Source: an uncultured Pelagibacteraceae bacterium (lineage in GTDB: Bacteria; Pseudomonadota; Alphaproteobacteria; Pelagibacterales; Pelagibacteraceae). Taken from it: DNA of 16,650 nucleotides. The stretch is from NCBI GenBank assembly GCA_902536205.1, contig CACAWM010000012.1:1-16650 (forward strand). Reading direction: 5' to 3'. A program made the translations under genes and the position numbers. This document shows, piece after piece, positions 7,396 to 15,948 of the stretch (position 1 is the first letter of the stretch; each line of letters starts with the position of its first letter). The notes below the pieces were generated by a model. That model did not search any database and was not told the DNA's origin. It was given only the letters and a program-made list of their open reading frames with translations.

Positions 7396-9174
7396 ATGTT
7401 TAAGATTATAAAAAATTTTAACTGGATAATAATATCTTCATTTCTATGTATTTTCTTAGGTATTATTACCTTTTTAACCTTTATTAATGAGGGATTTGTG
7501 CCCTTAACTGATAAAAATTTACAAACATTACTTATAATAGATATTTTTTTATTATTAGTTTTTTTTACTTTAATTTTTAGAAACTTTTATAGATTTTATT
7601 ATACAGGAAAAAAAAATAAGAAAGGCGCTCAAACAAATTTAAAATATATTTCTGTCTTTTCTCTTTTTACAGTCATACCTTCTTTAGTTGTTGCAATCTT
7701 TTCATTATTTATTTTTAACTTTGGTATTCAAAAATATTTTGATAAACAAATTACCAAAGCAGTAAATAATTCTTTTGATGTAGCCAAAAATTACTTAGAG
7801 GAAAGTAAAGAAAATGTTTTATCTGATGTAATTTTAATGAGCGTTGGTTTAAATCGTTCTTCAGGTTTTTACTACTCAAATCCTAATAGATTTAAACAAA
7901 TTATGAGATCAGAAAAAATTTTAAGGAGAATAGACGATGTATATTTAATTGATAGTTTGGGAAATATTCTTTTATCAGATGTAAGGGATATTACAGAAGA
8001 ATTAGTTATTCCATCAGATGAAAATTATGATCAAGCATTAGAGGGTAAGCCAGTTTTTATTACCGATAGTCTAGAAAACAAAACTACAGTTATGACAAAA
8101 CTAACAACTTTAGTTGATACTTATTTATATATTTCTAGAAATATTGATCCAGAAATTTTAAGATATCTCAACGAAACAGAACAAGCTGTAAGTTTTTACT
8201 ATTCAGTTGAAAATAGTCAAACTGGTATCAAAGTAACTTTTGCAATAATATACATTATTGTGGTCACTTTATTGTTATTTTTATCTACCTCTATAGCCAT
8301 TACTTTCGCCTCAAGATTAACTAAACCAATTATAAATTTAATTGGTGCTTCAGATTCGATAAGTAAGGGAGCTTTAGATGTTAAAGTACCAGATTTAGAT
8401 ACGGATGAAGAATTTAAACAACTTAATCAAAACTTTAATCAAATGATTGAGAGGTTAAAAGAGCAACAAGACAAACTTTTAATTAACGAAAGATACGAAG
8501 CTTGGGAGAGTGTTGCAAGGAAATTAGCACATGAAATTAAAAACCCACTTACACCAATTCAATTATCTATTGATAGCTTAAGAGAAAAATATAAAGAAAA
8601 ATTATCTAATGATAATAAAGATTTTGAAAAGTATTTAGAAACAATCAATAGACAGATAAAAGATATTGAGAAGCTAGTAAATGAATTTTCTAATTTCGCC
8701 AGAATGCCAAGACCTATTCTGATAAAAATTGATGTAGCTCATATAATCAAAAAATCTTTAGACTTTATAAAACTAACATCAAAAAATTCTATTAATTTTA
8801 TAAATAAATCAAAAAATACATTCATCAGTGGTGACGAAGATCAATTAAATAGAGTTTTTATTAATTTGATTAAAAATTCAGAAGAGTCTCTCTTAGATCA
8901 ATCTCAAAAAGAGGCTAATTTTAAAGGAAATATTGACATAGAAATAGACGATAATAATGACTATATAGTCATTAGATTAACAGACAATGGCATAGGTATT
9001 ACAGATTCTAAAAAAGCAATGACGCCTTACTTTACTACAAAAAAAACGGGAACTGGTTTAGGTTTACCAATTGTAACAAAAATTATAAATGAACATTCAG
9101 GTTTTTTTTCTATTAAAAATAAAAGAGATAGAAATGGCGTGATAGTTAAAATTTTATTACCAAAATATGCTTAA
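7396..9174 (+). CDS. ntrY: NtrY-type sensor histidine kinase, without a PAS domain
   Basis: Membrane sensor kinase of the NtrYX two-component system (nitrogen, redox and envelope control in other alphaproteobacteria). Order: membrane spans at about 10-30, 44-62, 84-110 and 279-304; an external domain of about 165 residues between spans 3 and 4; HAMP at about 304-356 (SRLTKPIINLIGASDSISKG); and phosphoacceptor His379 in VARKLAHEIKNPLTPIQLS. The ATP-binding domain has the N box QLNRVFINLIKNSEES (483-498), DNGIGI (530-535) and TGTGLGLPIV (551-560). The protein has 592 residues, whereas NtrY proteins usually exceed 700. The difference fits the missing PAS domain normally between HAMP and the kinase core; here only about 10-20 residues join them. 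Starts divergently from ispDF and overlaps ntrX by 8 bases. Confidence 0.93.
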   Translation: MFKIIKNFNWIIISSFLCIFLGIITFLTFINEGFVPLTDKNLQTLLIIDIFLLLVFFTLIFRNFYRFYYTGKKNKKGAQTNLKYISVFSLFTVIPSLVVAIFSLFIFNFGIQKYFDKQITKAVNNSFDVAKNYLEESKENVLSDVILMSVGLNRSSGFYYSNPNRFKQIMRSEKILRRIDDVYLIDSLGNILLSDVRDITEELVIPSDENYDQALEGKPVFITDSLENKTTVMTKLTTLVDTYLYISRNIDPEILRYLNETEQAVSFYYSVENSQTGIKVTFAIIYIIVVTLLLFLSTSIAITFASRLTKPIINLIGASDSISKGALDVKVPDLDTDEEFKQLNQNFNQMIERLKEQQDKLLINERYEAWESVARKLAHEIKNPLTPIQLSIDSLREKYKEKLSNDNKDFEKYLETINRQIKDIEKLVNEFSNFARMPRPILIKIDVAHIIKKSLDFIKLTSKNSINFINKSKNTFISGDEDQLNRVFINLIKNSEESLLDQSQKEANFKGNIDIEIDDNNDYIVIRLTDNGIGITDSKKAMTPYFTTKKTGTGLGLPIVTKIINEHSGFFSIKNKRDRNGVIVKILLPKYA

Positions 9175-10534
9175 AGAAATTTTAGTAATTGACGATAATC
9201 CGGATATACGTTTTTTAATCTGTAATATTTTAGAAGAACAAAATTTTAAAGTTCGGTCAGCAGCTAATTATGATCAAGCAATATTAGAGATAGAAAAACG
9301 CTTACCAGATCTTGCAATAATAGATATTAAATTAGATAAACCTGATAAAGATGGAATAGATCTTTTAAAACTAGTTAATTTAAAAAATAAATTAACACCT
9401 GTAATAATGATTTCTGGTCACGCAACAGTTCAAATCGCAGTTGAAGCGATAAGACTAGGTGCTTATGAGTTTATTGAAAAGCCTTTTTCAAAGGAAAAAA
9501 TTCTGAATTACGTAAAAAGAGGATTAGAGTCTGCTTCACTTAAAGAAGAAAAAAATATTATTGAAAACAAATTATTTCACTCTTTTGAACTCATTGGAAA
9601 AAGTCCATCTATATTAAAAATAAAAAAAATAATAGACAAGCTATCGACTTCCGAAAGTAGAGTGTTAGTTAATGGACCAACTGGCTCAGGAAAAGAACTT
9701 GTTGCTAGAAAAATTCATAAAAACTCATCAAGATCCAAAGAACCTTTTGTAATTATAAATGCAGCTTTGTTGAAAGAAAAAACTTATGAGAGAGAATTAT
9801 TTGGAGAAGAGTTCGAGGACGGAAATATTTCTTTTGGAGCCTTGGAAAGAGCTAATAGAGGAACTTTATTAATTGATGAAGTATCTGAAATACCTTATGA
9901 AACCCAAGCTAATGTATTGCGTGTTTTAATAGATCAGAAGTTTAAGCGCTTGAATGGATCTAAAGATATTAATGTAAATATTAGACTTATATCTTCAACC
10001 TCAAAAGATCTTGGCAATTTAGTGAGAGAAAATAAATTTAGAGAAGACTTATATCATAGATTAAACGTTATGCCTGTAGAATTATCTCCATTATCTCTAA
10101 GAACAGAGGACATTCCGTTACTAGTAGATTATTTTAAAACTAAGCTTTCAGAGATAAATGGAGTCCAAAAACCAGATATTGATATAAAAAATGATAGTTT
10201 ATACACTTATAACTGGCCTGGAAATGTAAGAGAATTAAGAAATCTAGTAGAGAGAATAACCATATTGTCATCTAACGAGAGCAAGCAAAAGATTAATCAA
10301 GTTATTGATGATATTTTAAACCCCTCATCCAAGTTAGAAGATAATAAAAATATTTTAGAACAATCATTTCAATCACCATTAAAAGAAGCAAGAGAAAATT
10401 TTGAAAAAGAATATTTAACTACCCAGTTAAAAAAACACCATGGAAATATATCAAAAACTGCAGATTTTATTGGTATGGAGCGATCTGCACTTCACAGAAA
10501 ATTAAAATCTTTAGGAATTAAGGGAATAAATTAA
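9167..10534 (+). CDS. ntrX: NtrX-type response regulator (receiver, AAA+, Fis-type HTH)
   Basis: DNA-binding partner of NtrY. The receiver domain is at 1-120, with acidic Asp9/Asp10, phosphoacceptor Asp53 in AIIDIKL, Ser83 in MISGHATV and Lys105 in EKPF. The AAA+ domain is at about 141-375, with Walker A GPTGSGKE (171-178), Walker B GTLLIDEVSEI (233-243), arginine-rich REDLYHRLNVMP (293-304) and WPGNVRELRNLVERI (351-365). A C-terminal Fis-like helix-turn-helix spans about 424-452. The segment after ELFGEE, where sigma-54 activators carry the GAFTGA loop, reads EFEDGNISFGALERA instead, so contact with sigma-54 is unlikely; loss of this loop is usual for NtrX. The start lies inside the ntrY end (8-base overlap), and trkA follows after 3 bases. 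Confidence 0.94.
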   Translation: MLKEILVIDDNPDIRFLICNILEEQNFKVRSAANYDQAILEIEKRLPDLAIIDIKLDKPDKDGIDLLKLVNLKNKLTPVIMISGHATVQIAVEAIRLGAYEFIEKPFSKEKILNYVKRGLESASLKEEKNIIENKLFHSFELIGKSPSILKIKKIIDKLSTSESRVLVNGPTGSGKELVARKIHKNSSRSKEPFVIINAALLKEKTYERELFGEEFEDGNISFGALERANRGTLLIDEVSEIPYETQANVLRVLIDQKFKRLNGSKDINVNIRLISSTSKDLGNLVRENKFREDLYHRLNVMPVELSPLSLRTEDIPLLVDYFKTKLSEINGVQKPDIDIKNDSLYTYNWPGNVRELRNLVERITILSSNESKQKINQVIDDILNPSSKLEDNKNILEQSFQSPLKEARENFEKEYLTTQLKKHHGNISKTADFIGMERSALHRKLKSLGIKGIN

Positions 10535-10537
10535 ACG

Positions 10538-11911
10538 ATGAACATAATTATATGTGGAGCCGGAAAAGTAGGCTTTTCAATAAGTAAACAATTATCAGCT
10601 CAAGGACACTCAGTAACAGTTATAGATCAATCTTCTGAGGATATAAAAAAAATAAATGACACCCAAGATGTAAAAGGCATAGTAGGCAGGGCAAGCTTAC
10701 CATCTGTATTAGAAAATGCAGGCGCTGAAAAAGCGGATATGATCATTGCTGTTACCAGAAATGATGAGACAAATATGATTGTTTGCCAATTAGCTAGTTC
10801 TTTATTTAATGTTTCTAAAAAAATTGCCAGAATTAGAACTAAGGATTTTTTGGAGGGTAAATGGGGAAAATTATATAATAAATCAAACATACCTATAGAT
10901 GTAATTATATCGCCTGAGCTTGAAGTAGCTAAATCTCTTTATCGGAGGTTAGAAGCACCTGGTGCTTTAGACAATGTTCCATTTGGTAAAAATAAAGTGA
11001 AAATGTTAGAGATTTCTATCGAAAAAAATTGTCCAATAAAAAATATACCTTTGAAAAAATTAACTGAAAAATTTCCAGATTTTAAAGCAAATATATTAGG
11101 CGCTCTAAGAAAAGAAAAATTTATATACCTTAAAAAAGATGATCAAATGCTTGAAGATGATAATGTTTACGTAGTTGTAAGTAGCGAGCAACTAAATCCA
11201 ATTCTTAAAGCATTCGGTCATGATGAAAAAATTGCAAAAAATGTTTTAATTATTGGAGGCGGAAATATTGGATTACAATTGGCTAAAATGTTAGAAGAAA
11301 ATTTCGAAGATGTAAGAGTAAAAATTATTGAAATTAATAAACAAAGAGCAGAAGAAATTGCTAACGAGCTATCTTCTTCTATAGTGATAAATGGTGATGC
11401 ATTAGATGAGGATATTCTTAAAGAGGCTAATCTTGAGGGATCAGAAACAGTATTAGCTTTAACGAACGATGATGAAAACAATATGATGGCCTGCGTACTT
11501 GCTGAAAAAACAGGTTTAAAAAAACGAACAATAGCAATTGTAAATAAGACTAATTATAATCTTTTACAGGATTCTTTGAACATTGATGATTTAGTAGATC
11601 CTCGAATGACTACAGTTTCAAGAATAATGGAACATGTTCATAGAGGGACTATTGGAACTGTTTATTCATTATTAGATGGCGAATATGAGTGTATTGAGGC
11701 GAAAATTTCTGAAAAATCAGATTTGATTAATAAAAAGATACGAGATGCTAATTTACCAGAAGATATAAGAATTGGTGCAATAATTAGAAAAGAAAAAGTT
11801 TTGATACCAAGATCAAATTTTATTTTTGAAAAAAATGACGTAGTAGTATTTCTTGCCAAAAGAGAAGAGTTAAAAGCTGTAGAAAGTATTTTTAGTGTAG
11901 GTACTATTTAA
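10538..11911 (+). CDS. trkA: Trk system potassium uptake regulatory protein TrkA
   Basis: Cytoplasmic NAD(H)/nucleotide-binding subunit that gates the TrkH potassium channel. It has 457 residues with the classic duplicated layout: RCK N-domain (1 to about 120, with GAGKVG at 7-12 and the acidic VIDQ at 28-31), RCK C-domain (about 150-225), a second RCK N-domain (about 235-355, with IIGGGNIGLQLAK at 238-250), and a second C-domain (about 375-455). Both glycine-rich nucleotide loops are intact. AGGGA at 10521-10525 lies 12 bases before the ATG, and the start is 3 bases after the ntrX stop. The ntrX-trkA neighbourhood is widespread in alphaproteobacteria, which suggests shared control or co-transcription. 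It is followed directly by trkH. Confidence 0.96.
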   Translation: MNIIICGAGKVGFSISKQLSAQGHSVTVIDQSSEDIKKINDTQDVKGIVGRASLPSVLENAGAEKADMIIAVTRNDETNMIVCQLASSLFNVSKKIARIRTKDFLEGKWGKLYNKSNIPIDVIISPELEVAKSLYRRLEAPGALDNVPFGKNKVKMLEISIEKNCPIKNIPLKKLTEKFPDFKANILGALRKEKFIYLKKDDQMLEDDNVYVVVSSEQLNPILKAFGHDEKIAKNVLIIGGGNIGLQLAKMLEENFEDVRVKIIEINKQRAEEIANELSSSIVINGDALDEDILKEANLEGSETVLALTNDDENNMMACVLAEKTGLKKRTIAIVNKTNYNLLQDSLNIDDLVDPRMTTVSRIMEHVHRGTIGTVYSLLDGEYECIEAKISEKSDLINKKIRDANLPEDIRIGAIIRKEKVLIPRSNFIFEKNDVVVFLAKREELKAVESIFSVGTI

Positions 11912-11916
11912 GTTTG

Positions 11917-13329
11917 ATGAATTTCAAAAGTTTAAGTTTCTATTTAAGTTTATTTTGTTTTCCAATTAGTTTGTTAGCTTTTATAAATATACTATATGCA
12001 TCATACTTTGATTACTTTCTAAGTATAGATACTTATTTCGCAGCGTTAATAACTTCATTGATATTAGGCTTGGTACTTTTATATTATGGGAAAAAATCAA
12101 AAAAAAATATTAATTTTGTTGAACAGTTAATATTGATAGTTTTTGCCTATTTTTTAACTGCATTACTAATATCCATACCATTCTACTTAAGCAATTATCA
12201 GGTTTCTTTTTTAAATTCTATTTTTGAGTCAATATCTGGTTTAACAGGAACAGGTTTTTCTATATTTAAAGATATAAAATATCTTGACCCAACACTTGTG
12301 CTTTGGAGATCTTCTTCTCAATGGATAGGAGGCTTATTTTTTTTATTTTTTTTAATAATAATTTTTTCAAATAGATCATTCAATTTTAAAATGACAAATC
12401 TAACATATGCTGGAGATAATAACTTTAATTCTGAAAATAATATAAAAGACAATTTATTAAGAATTTTTATAATTTACTCTGTTCTTAGCATTATTGTTCT
12501 AAGTTTGCTTAATTTATCAGGTATAAGACTATTTAATTCACTAAATATGAGCATGACATTAGTTTCAGGAGGTGGTTTTTTACCAACAGATAGTTTGAGC
12601 AAAATTATTTCTACAAATTTTCAAAAAACAATATTTATATTTTCATTAATAATATCTATGCTAAATTTTTACTTATTATTTAATTTATTCAATAGAAATA
12701 TTTTAATCAAGGAACACAAAGAAGATCTTTATTTGATAATTTTATCATTTATATTCTGCCTACTGATATATTTCAATAATTATGATGGCTTGGATATAGT
12801 CATAAGTGTAATTAGCAGTTTATCAAATTCAGGGTTAACTCTTATGAAGTCAGATAATAATTTAAGTTTATATTTTTTATTAATTACATTAGTAGGTGGA
12901 TCATTAATATCAAATTCTTCTGGTATTAAACTAACAAGATTTTATATTTTATTAAAAATTACCTCTTTAGAAATAATTAAGCTTGTTAGCCCTAACAGTA
13001 TTATAAATAAAACTATTTTTAATACAGATAAAAAAATTTCAGAAGATAATATAAAAATATCTTTTTTAATATTTATATCTTTTTTTTTAAGCCTCTTTAT
13101 TTTATCTAGTTTGTTGGTAGTTGATAATATTGGGTTTGAAAAATCTTTTAAATTGTCAATATTAACTTTAACTAATACCGTAAACTCTGAAATATTTAAT
13201 ATGCACAATTTAAATTTTTCTAGCCTATTAACATCGTCAAAAATAAGTTTAATTTTATTTATGATAATTGGAAAAATTGAGCTAATATCAATTTTTATAA
13301 TTTTCAAAAAAATATTATTAAAGGATTGA
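11917..13329 (+). CDS. trkH: TrkH-family potassium uptake channel subunit, divergent pore
   Basis: Integral membrane K+ translocating subunit partnered with TrkA. It has 470 residues from the ATG; a TTG one codon upstream (11914) is also in frame but less likely. Many spans with pore loops: loop 1 SGLTGTGFS (about 107-115) followed by LVLWRSSSQWIGG, loop 2 SMTLVSGGGF (212-221), loop 3 ISSLSNSGLTL (299-309), and GGSLISNSSGIKLTRF (327-342), which matches the family's ST-GGIK-R signature. The MIIGKIELISIF ending (449-460) matches the usual LGRLE block. In loop 4 the expected glycine-containing filter motif is replaced by TLTNTVNSEIF (418-428). The sequence is very AT-rich and Ile/Leu/Asn/Ser-heavy. 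It lies 5 bases after trkA and its stop overlaps the gpsA start (TGATG). Confidence 0.9.
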   Translation: MNFKSLSFYLSLFCFPISLLAFINILYASYFDYFLSIDTYFAALITSLILGLVLLYYGKKSKKNINFVEQLILIVFAYFLTALLISIPFYLSNYQVSFLNSIFESISGLTGTGFSIFKDIKYLDPTLVLWRSSSQWIGGLFFLFFLIIIFSNRSFNFKMTNLTYAGDNNFNSENNIKDNLLRIFIIYSVLSIIVLSLLNLSGIRLFNSLNMSMTLVSGGGFLPTDSLSKIISTNFQKTIFIFSLIISMLNFYLLFNLFNRNILIKEHKEDLYLIILSFIFCLLIYFNNYDGLDIVISVISSLSNSGLTLMKSDNNLSLYFLLITLVGGSLISNSSGIKLTRFYILLKITSLEIIKLVSPNSIINKTIFNTDKKISEDNIKISFLIFISFFLSLFILSSLLVVDNIGFEKSFKLSILTLTNTVNSEIFNMHNLNFSSLLTSSKISLILFMIIGKIELISIFIIFKKILLKD

Positions 13330-14375
13330 TGTCAAAAATTGTTATTATCGGCGCAGGTGCTATGGGTTCAGCTTTTGCTTTACCATGTTTGGATAATAAT
13401 CACGATATAAATATTATAGGAACTCATTTAGAAAATGAGTTTATCGATCAATTAAAAAAAAATGATAATTTACACCCAGCATTAAATACTAAGATTCCAC
13501 AAGAAATTAAAATATTCAAATTTGAAAAATTTGATGAACTCTTGGATTCGAAAACTGATTTAATTGTTTTTGGTGTTAGTTCAAAAGGAATAGAGTGGGC
13601 AGCAGATCAACTTAGCAGACTTTACAAAAACAGAGAAATTCCAAACTTATTAATGCTAACAAAAGGTTTGAGCATTTATAATAATCAATATGAATTATTA
13701 GTTGATAAACTTAAAAGATTATTAGCCGAGAGAGAAATTAAAAAAGTAGATATTTCAGCTGTTGGAGGACCTTGTTTAGCATCAGGATTAGCTAATAGAG
13801 TTCATAGTAGTGTTGTAATCGCAAATAAGAACGCTCATACTGCAAAAAAAATAGCAGATATGTTAAACACAAATTATTATCATACTTCTTACTCAGATGA
13901 TCTAAATGGAGTCGAGGTATCAGCTGCTATTAAAAATATTTTTTCAATGGCTGTAGGTGCTGCAAAGGGATTGTGTAGCAGTAATGCTACCACAGAAGTA
14001 AGAGAAAAAAATTATTTAAATACAGCTTCAGCATTAATTAAACAATCAATTTATGAAATGGAAATATTTGTTTCACATTTGAATGGGAAAAAAGAAACAG
14101 TGAAAGGTTTAGCAGGATTGGGTGATTTATATGTAAGTTCAGGAGGAGGTAGAAATGCTAAGATGGGGGCTTATATCGGCGAAGGATTAACTTTTTCTGA
14201 AGCAAAAAAAACAAAGATGGAAAAAGTTACTGTTGAGGGGGCCGATCTTGCAAAAGAAATTGCAAAAAAAATAAATGAAGATTTTGATGAAGAAAAATTA
14301 CCATTAATGTTAGGAATGATTAATGCTATTGTTGAAGATAAAAAACTTGAATTAAAGTGGGACGCCTTTAGATGA
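13329..14375 (+). CDS. gpsA: NAD(P)-dependent glycerol-3-phosphate dehydrogenase, GpsA family
   Basis: Interconverts glycerol-3-phosphate and dihydroxyacetone phosphate in the cytoplasm. It has 348 residues. The ATG at 13329 shares a base with the trkH stop and is preferred over the TTG one codon upstream; AAGGA at 13321-13325 precedes it. Seen: Rossmann loop GAGAMGSAFA (8-17), LTKGL (110-114), GGPCLASGLANRV (146-158) where most members have GPSFA, the catalytic Lys202 in SAAIKNIFSMAVGAAKG (198-214), and KGLAGLGDLYVSSGGGRNAKMG (259-280, Arg275) where the usual block is TNNRN. The two substituted blocks mark it as a divergent branch. It overlaps glpK by 4 bases (ATGA). This context, next to glycerol kinase and a glycerol-type transporter, suggests oxidation of imported glycerol rather than, or as well as, phospholipid precursor supply. 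Confidence 0.9.
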   Translation: MSKIVIIGAGAMGSAFALPCLDNNHDINIIGTHLENEFIDQLKKNDNLHPALNTKIPQEIKIFKFEKFDELLDSKTDLIVFGVSSKGIEWAADQLSRLYKNREIPNLLMLTKGLSIYNNQYELLVDKLKRLLAEREIKKVDISAVGGPCLASGLANRVHSSVVIANKNAHTAKKIADMLNTNYYHTSYSDDLNGVEVSAAIKNIFSMAVGAAKGLCSSNATTEVREKNYLNTASALIKQSIYEMEIFVSHLNGKKETVKGLAGLGDLYVSSGGGRNAKMGAYIGEGLTFSEAKKTKMEKVTVEGADLAKEIAKKINEDFDEEKLPLMLGMINAIVEDKKLELKWDAFR

Positions 14376-15853
14376 GAAAATTTATTATTTCAATAGACGC
14401 AGGCACAACATCAAATAGATCGATTTTATTTGATCTAAAAGGAAAGCCAATTTTTTCTTCACAAAAAGAGTTTACTCAATATTTCCCTAAAAGTGGTTGG
14501 GTAGAGCATAATCCTGATGAAATTTGGAGAACAACTATTAAAACATTAAAAGATGTTATTCAAAAAGCAAAAAAATTGAAAGGAAGAATTTTAAGTATAG
14601 GAATCACAAATCAAAGAGAGACGACAGTTTTATGGGATAAGAAAACGGGTAAGCCTGTATATAGAGCAATCGTTTGGCAGGACAGAAGACAAGAGGAATT
14701 TTGTAAAAAATTAAGAAAACAAAATAAAGATACAATGATTTTCAATAAAACAGGACTTTTAATCGATTCTTATTTTTCTGGGACTAAAATTAAATGGATT
14801 TTAGATAACATTCCAAAAGCAAGACAGTTAATGAGTAAAAAACAACTATTATTTGGAACTATTGATAGCTTCTTAATATGGAGACTTACAAAAGGTAAAG
14901 TTCATGCAACAGATGCTACTAATGCAAGTAGAACAATGATTTATAATATTAGTTCAAATAAATGGGATGATACAATTCTAAATTTACTAAAGATCAAAAA
15001 ACATATTTTACCTGAGGTGAAAGATTGTTCAGATGATTACGGACAAACTCATTCATCTATTACAGGAAAATCAATACCTATAAACGGAGTAGTGGGAGAC
15101 CAACAATCAGCAACGATAGGTCAATGTTGCTTTGAACCAGGATCTTTAAAAAGCACGTATGGAACTGGAGCATTTGTTTTATTAAATACAGGTTTTAAAA
15201 AAATTTATTCAAAAAATAGATTGCTAACTACAATCGCTTACAGAATTAATGGGAAAACAACATACGCAATGGAAGGCTCAATCTTTATCGCTGGAGCAGG
15301 AGTTCAATGGTTAAGAGATAGAATGAAGTTTTTTAAGAAAGCACCCGAAACAGAAAAAATAGTAAAGTCACTAAATAATAATAATGATATTTATTTAGTT
15401 CCCGCTTTTACAGGATTAGGAGCACCGTACTGGGATGCCAATGCCAGAGGTGTCTTAAGTGGCATAACAAGGGATACAAGCCCTAAAGAAATAATTAGAG
15501 CTACTATAGAAGCAGTAGCCTATCAAACATTTGATCTCTTCGAAGCCATGAAACATGATGGTCTTAGACCTAAAATAGTAAAAGTAGATGGTGGCATGGT
15601 TATGAATAATTGGTTCTCTCAATTTTTGTCAGACATTGTAAATGTAAAAGTATTAAGACCTAAAGTTCAAGAGACTACAGCATTAGGTGCAGCTTTTATG
15701 GCTGGTTTACAAATCGGTGTATATAAATCATTAAAAGATATTTCAAAAAATTGGCATTTAGATAAAAGGTTTTCTCCAAAAATGAAAAATAAATCTAGAT
15801 CAATGTTAATTAAGGGTTGGGAAAAAGCAGTCAAGCGTGCTTTAATAAATTAA
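14372..15853 (+). CDS. glpK: Glycerol kinase
   Basis: FGGY-family kinase that phosphorylates glycerol to glycerol-3-phosphate with ATP, trapping it in the cell. It has 493 residues, full length. ATP/phosphate loop DAGTTSNRSILFD (9-21); glycerol-site residues Arg82-Glu83 in ITNQRETTVLWD, Tyr134 in DSYFSGTK and the catalytic base Asp243 in GVVGDQQSA; also IVWQDRR (100-106), YGTGAFVLLNTG (263-274), VPAFTGLGAPYWD (343-355), VDGGMVMNN, and QETTALGAAFMAG near the C-terminus. All of the expected active-site residues are present, which favours glycerol over other FGGY substrates such as xylulose or gluconate. The ATG overlaps the gpsA stop. It ends 102 bases before a glycerol-type ABC transporter binding protein, which supports the substrate call. 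Confidence 0.96.
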   Translation: MRKFIISIDAGTTSNRSILFDLKGKPIFSSQKEFTQYFPKSGWVEHNPDEIWRTTIKTLKDVIQKAKKLKGRILSIGITNQRETTVLWDKKTGKPVYRAIVWQDRRQEEFCKKLRKQNKDTMIFNKTGLLIDSYFSGTKIKWILDNIPKARQLMSKKQLLFGTIDSFLIWRLTKGKVHATDATNASRTMIYNISSNKWDDTILNLLKIKKHILPEVKDCSDDYGQTHSSITGKSIPINGVVGDQQSATIGQCCFEPGSLKSTYGTGAFVLLNTGFKKIYSKNRLLTTIAYRINGKTTYAMEGSIFIAGAGVQWLRDRMKFFKKAPETEKIVKSLNNNNDIYLVPAFTGLGAPYWDANARGVLSGITRDTSPKEIIRATIEAVAYQTFDLFEAMKHDGLRPKIVKVDGGMVMNNWFSQFLSDIVNVKVLRPKVQETTALGAAFMAGLQIGVYKSLKDISKNWHLDKRFSPKMKNKSRSMLIKGWEKAVKRALIN

Positions 15854-15883
15854 TACACTTTTAAGTTGTAATTATTTAATTTT

Positions 15884-15910
15884 ACTGTCTGTACATTACA
15901 GTCGATTTTT
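15884..15910 (+). promoter_or_regulatory. Inverted repeat in the glpK-binding protein gap (operator or weak terminator)
   Basis: ACTGT at 15884-15888 and ACAGT at 15898-15902 are exact inverted repeats around the small palindrome TGTACA (15890-15895), followed by CGA and five T at 15906-15910. The shape suits a dimeric repressor site. As a terminator it would have only a 5-bp stem with a 9-base loop, so it would be weak. The right arm overlaps the putative -35 box at 15895-15900. Function is inferred only from shape and position. Confidence 0.4.
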
Positions 15911-15923
15911 GGTTCAATATTAA
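15895..15923 (+). promoter_or_regulatory. Candidate sigma-70 promoter for the solute-binding protein
   Basis: ATTACA (15895-15900, 4 of 6 to TTGACA), a 17-base spacer and TATTAA (15918-15923, 4 of 6 to TATAAT) would give a transcript start near 15930 and a leader of about 26 bases. The AT-richness makes chance matches likely, but the spacing is ideal and a separate promoter is expected for a highly expressed binding protein. Confidence 0.33.
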
Positions 15924-15941
15924 ATCATTAAAAACAACAAT

Positions 15942-15948
15942 GGGGGAA
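15942..15948 (+). promoter_or_regulatory. Strong ribosome binding site GGGGGAA
   Basis: A purine block, rare in this AT-rich DNA, ends 7 bases before the ATG at 15956. It fixes the start and suggests efficient translation of the binding protein. Confidence 0.65.
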
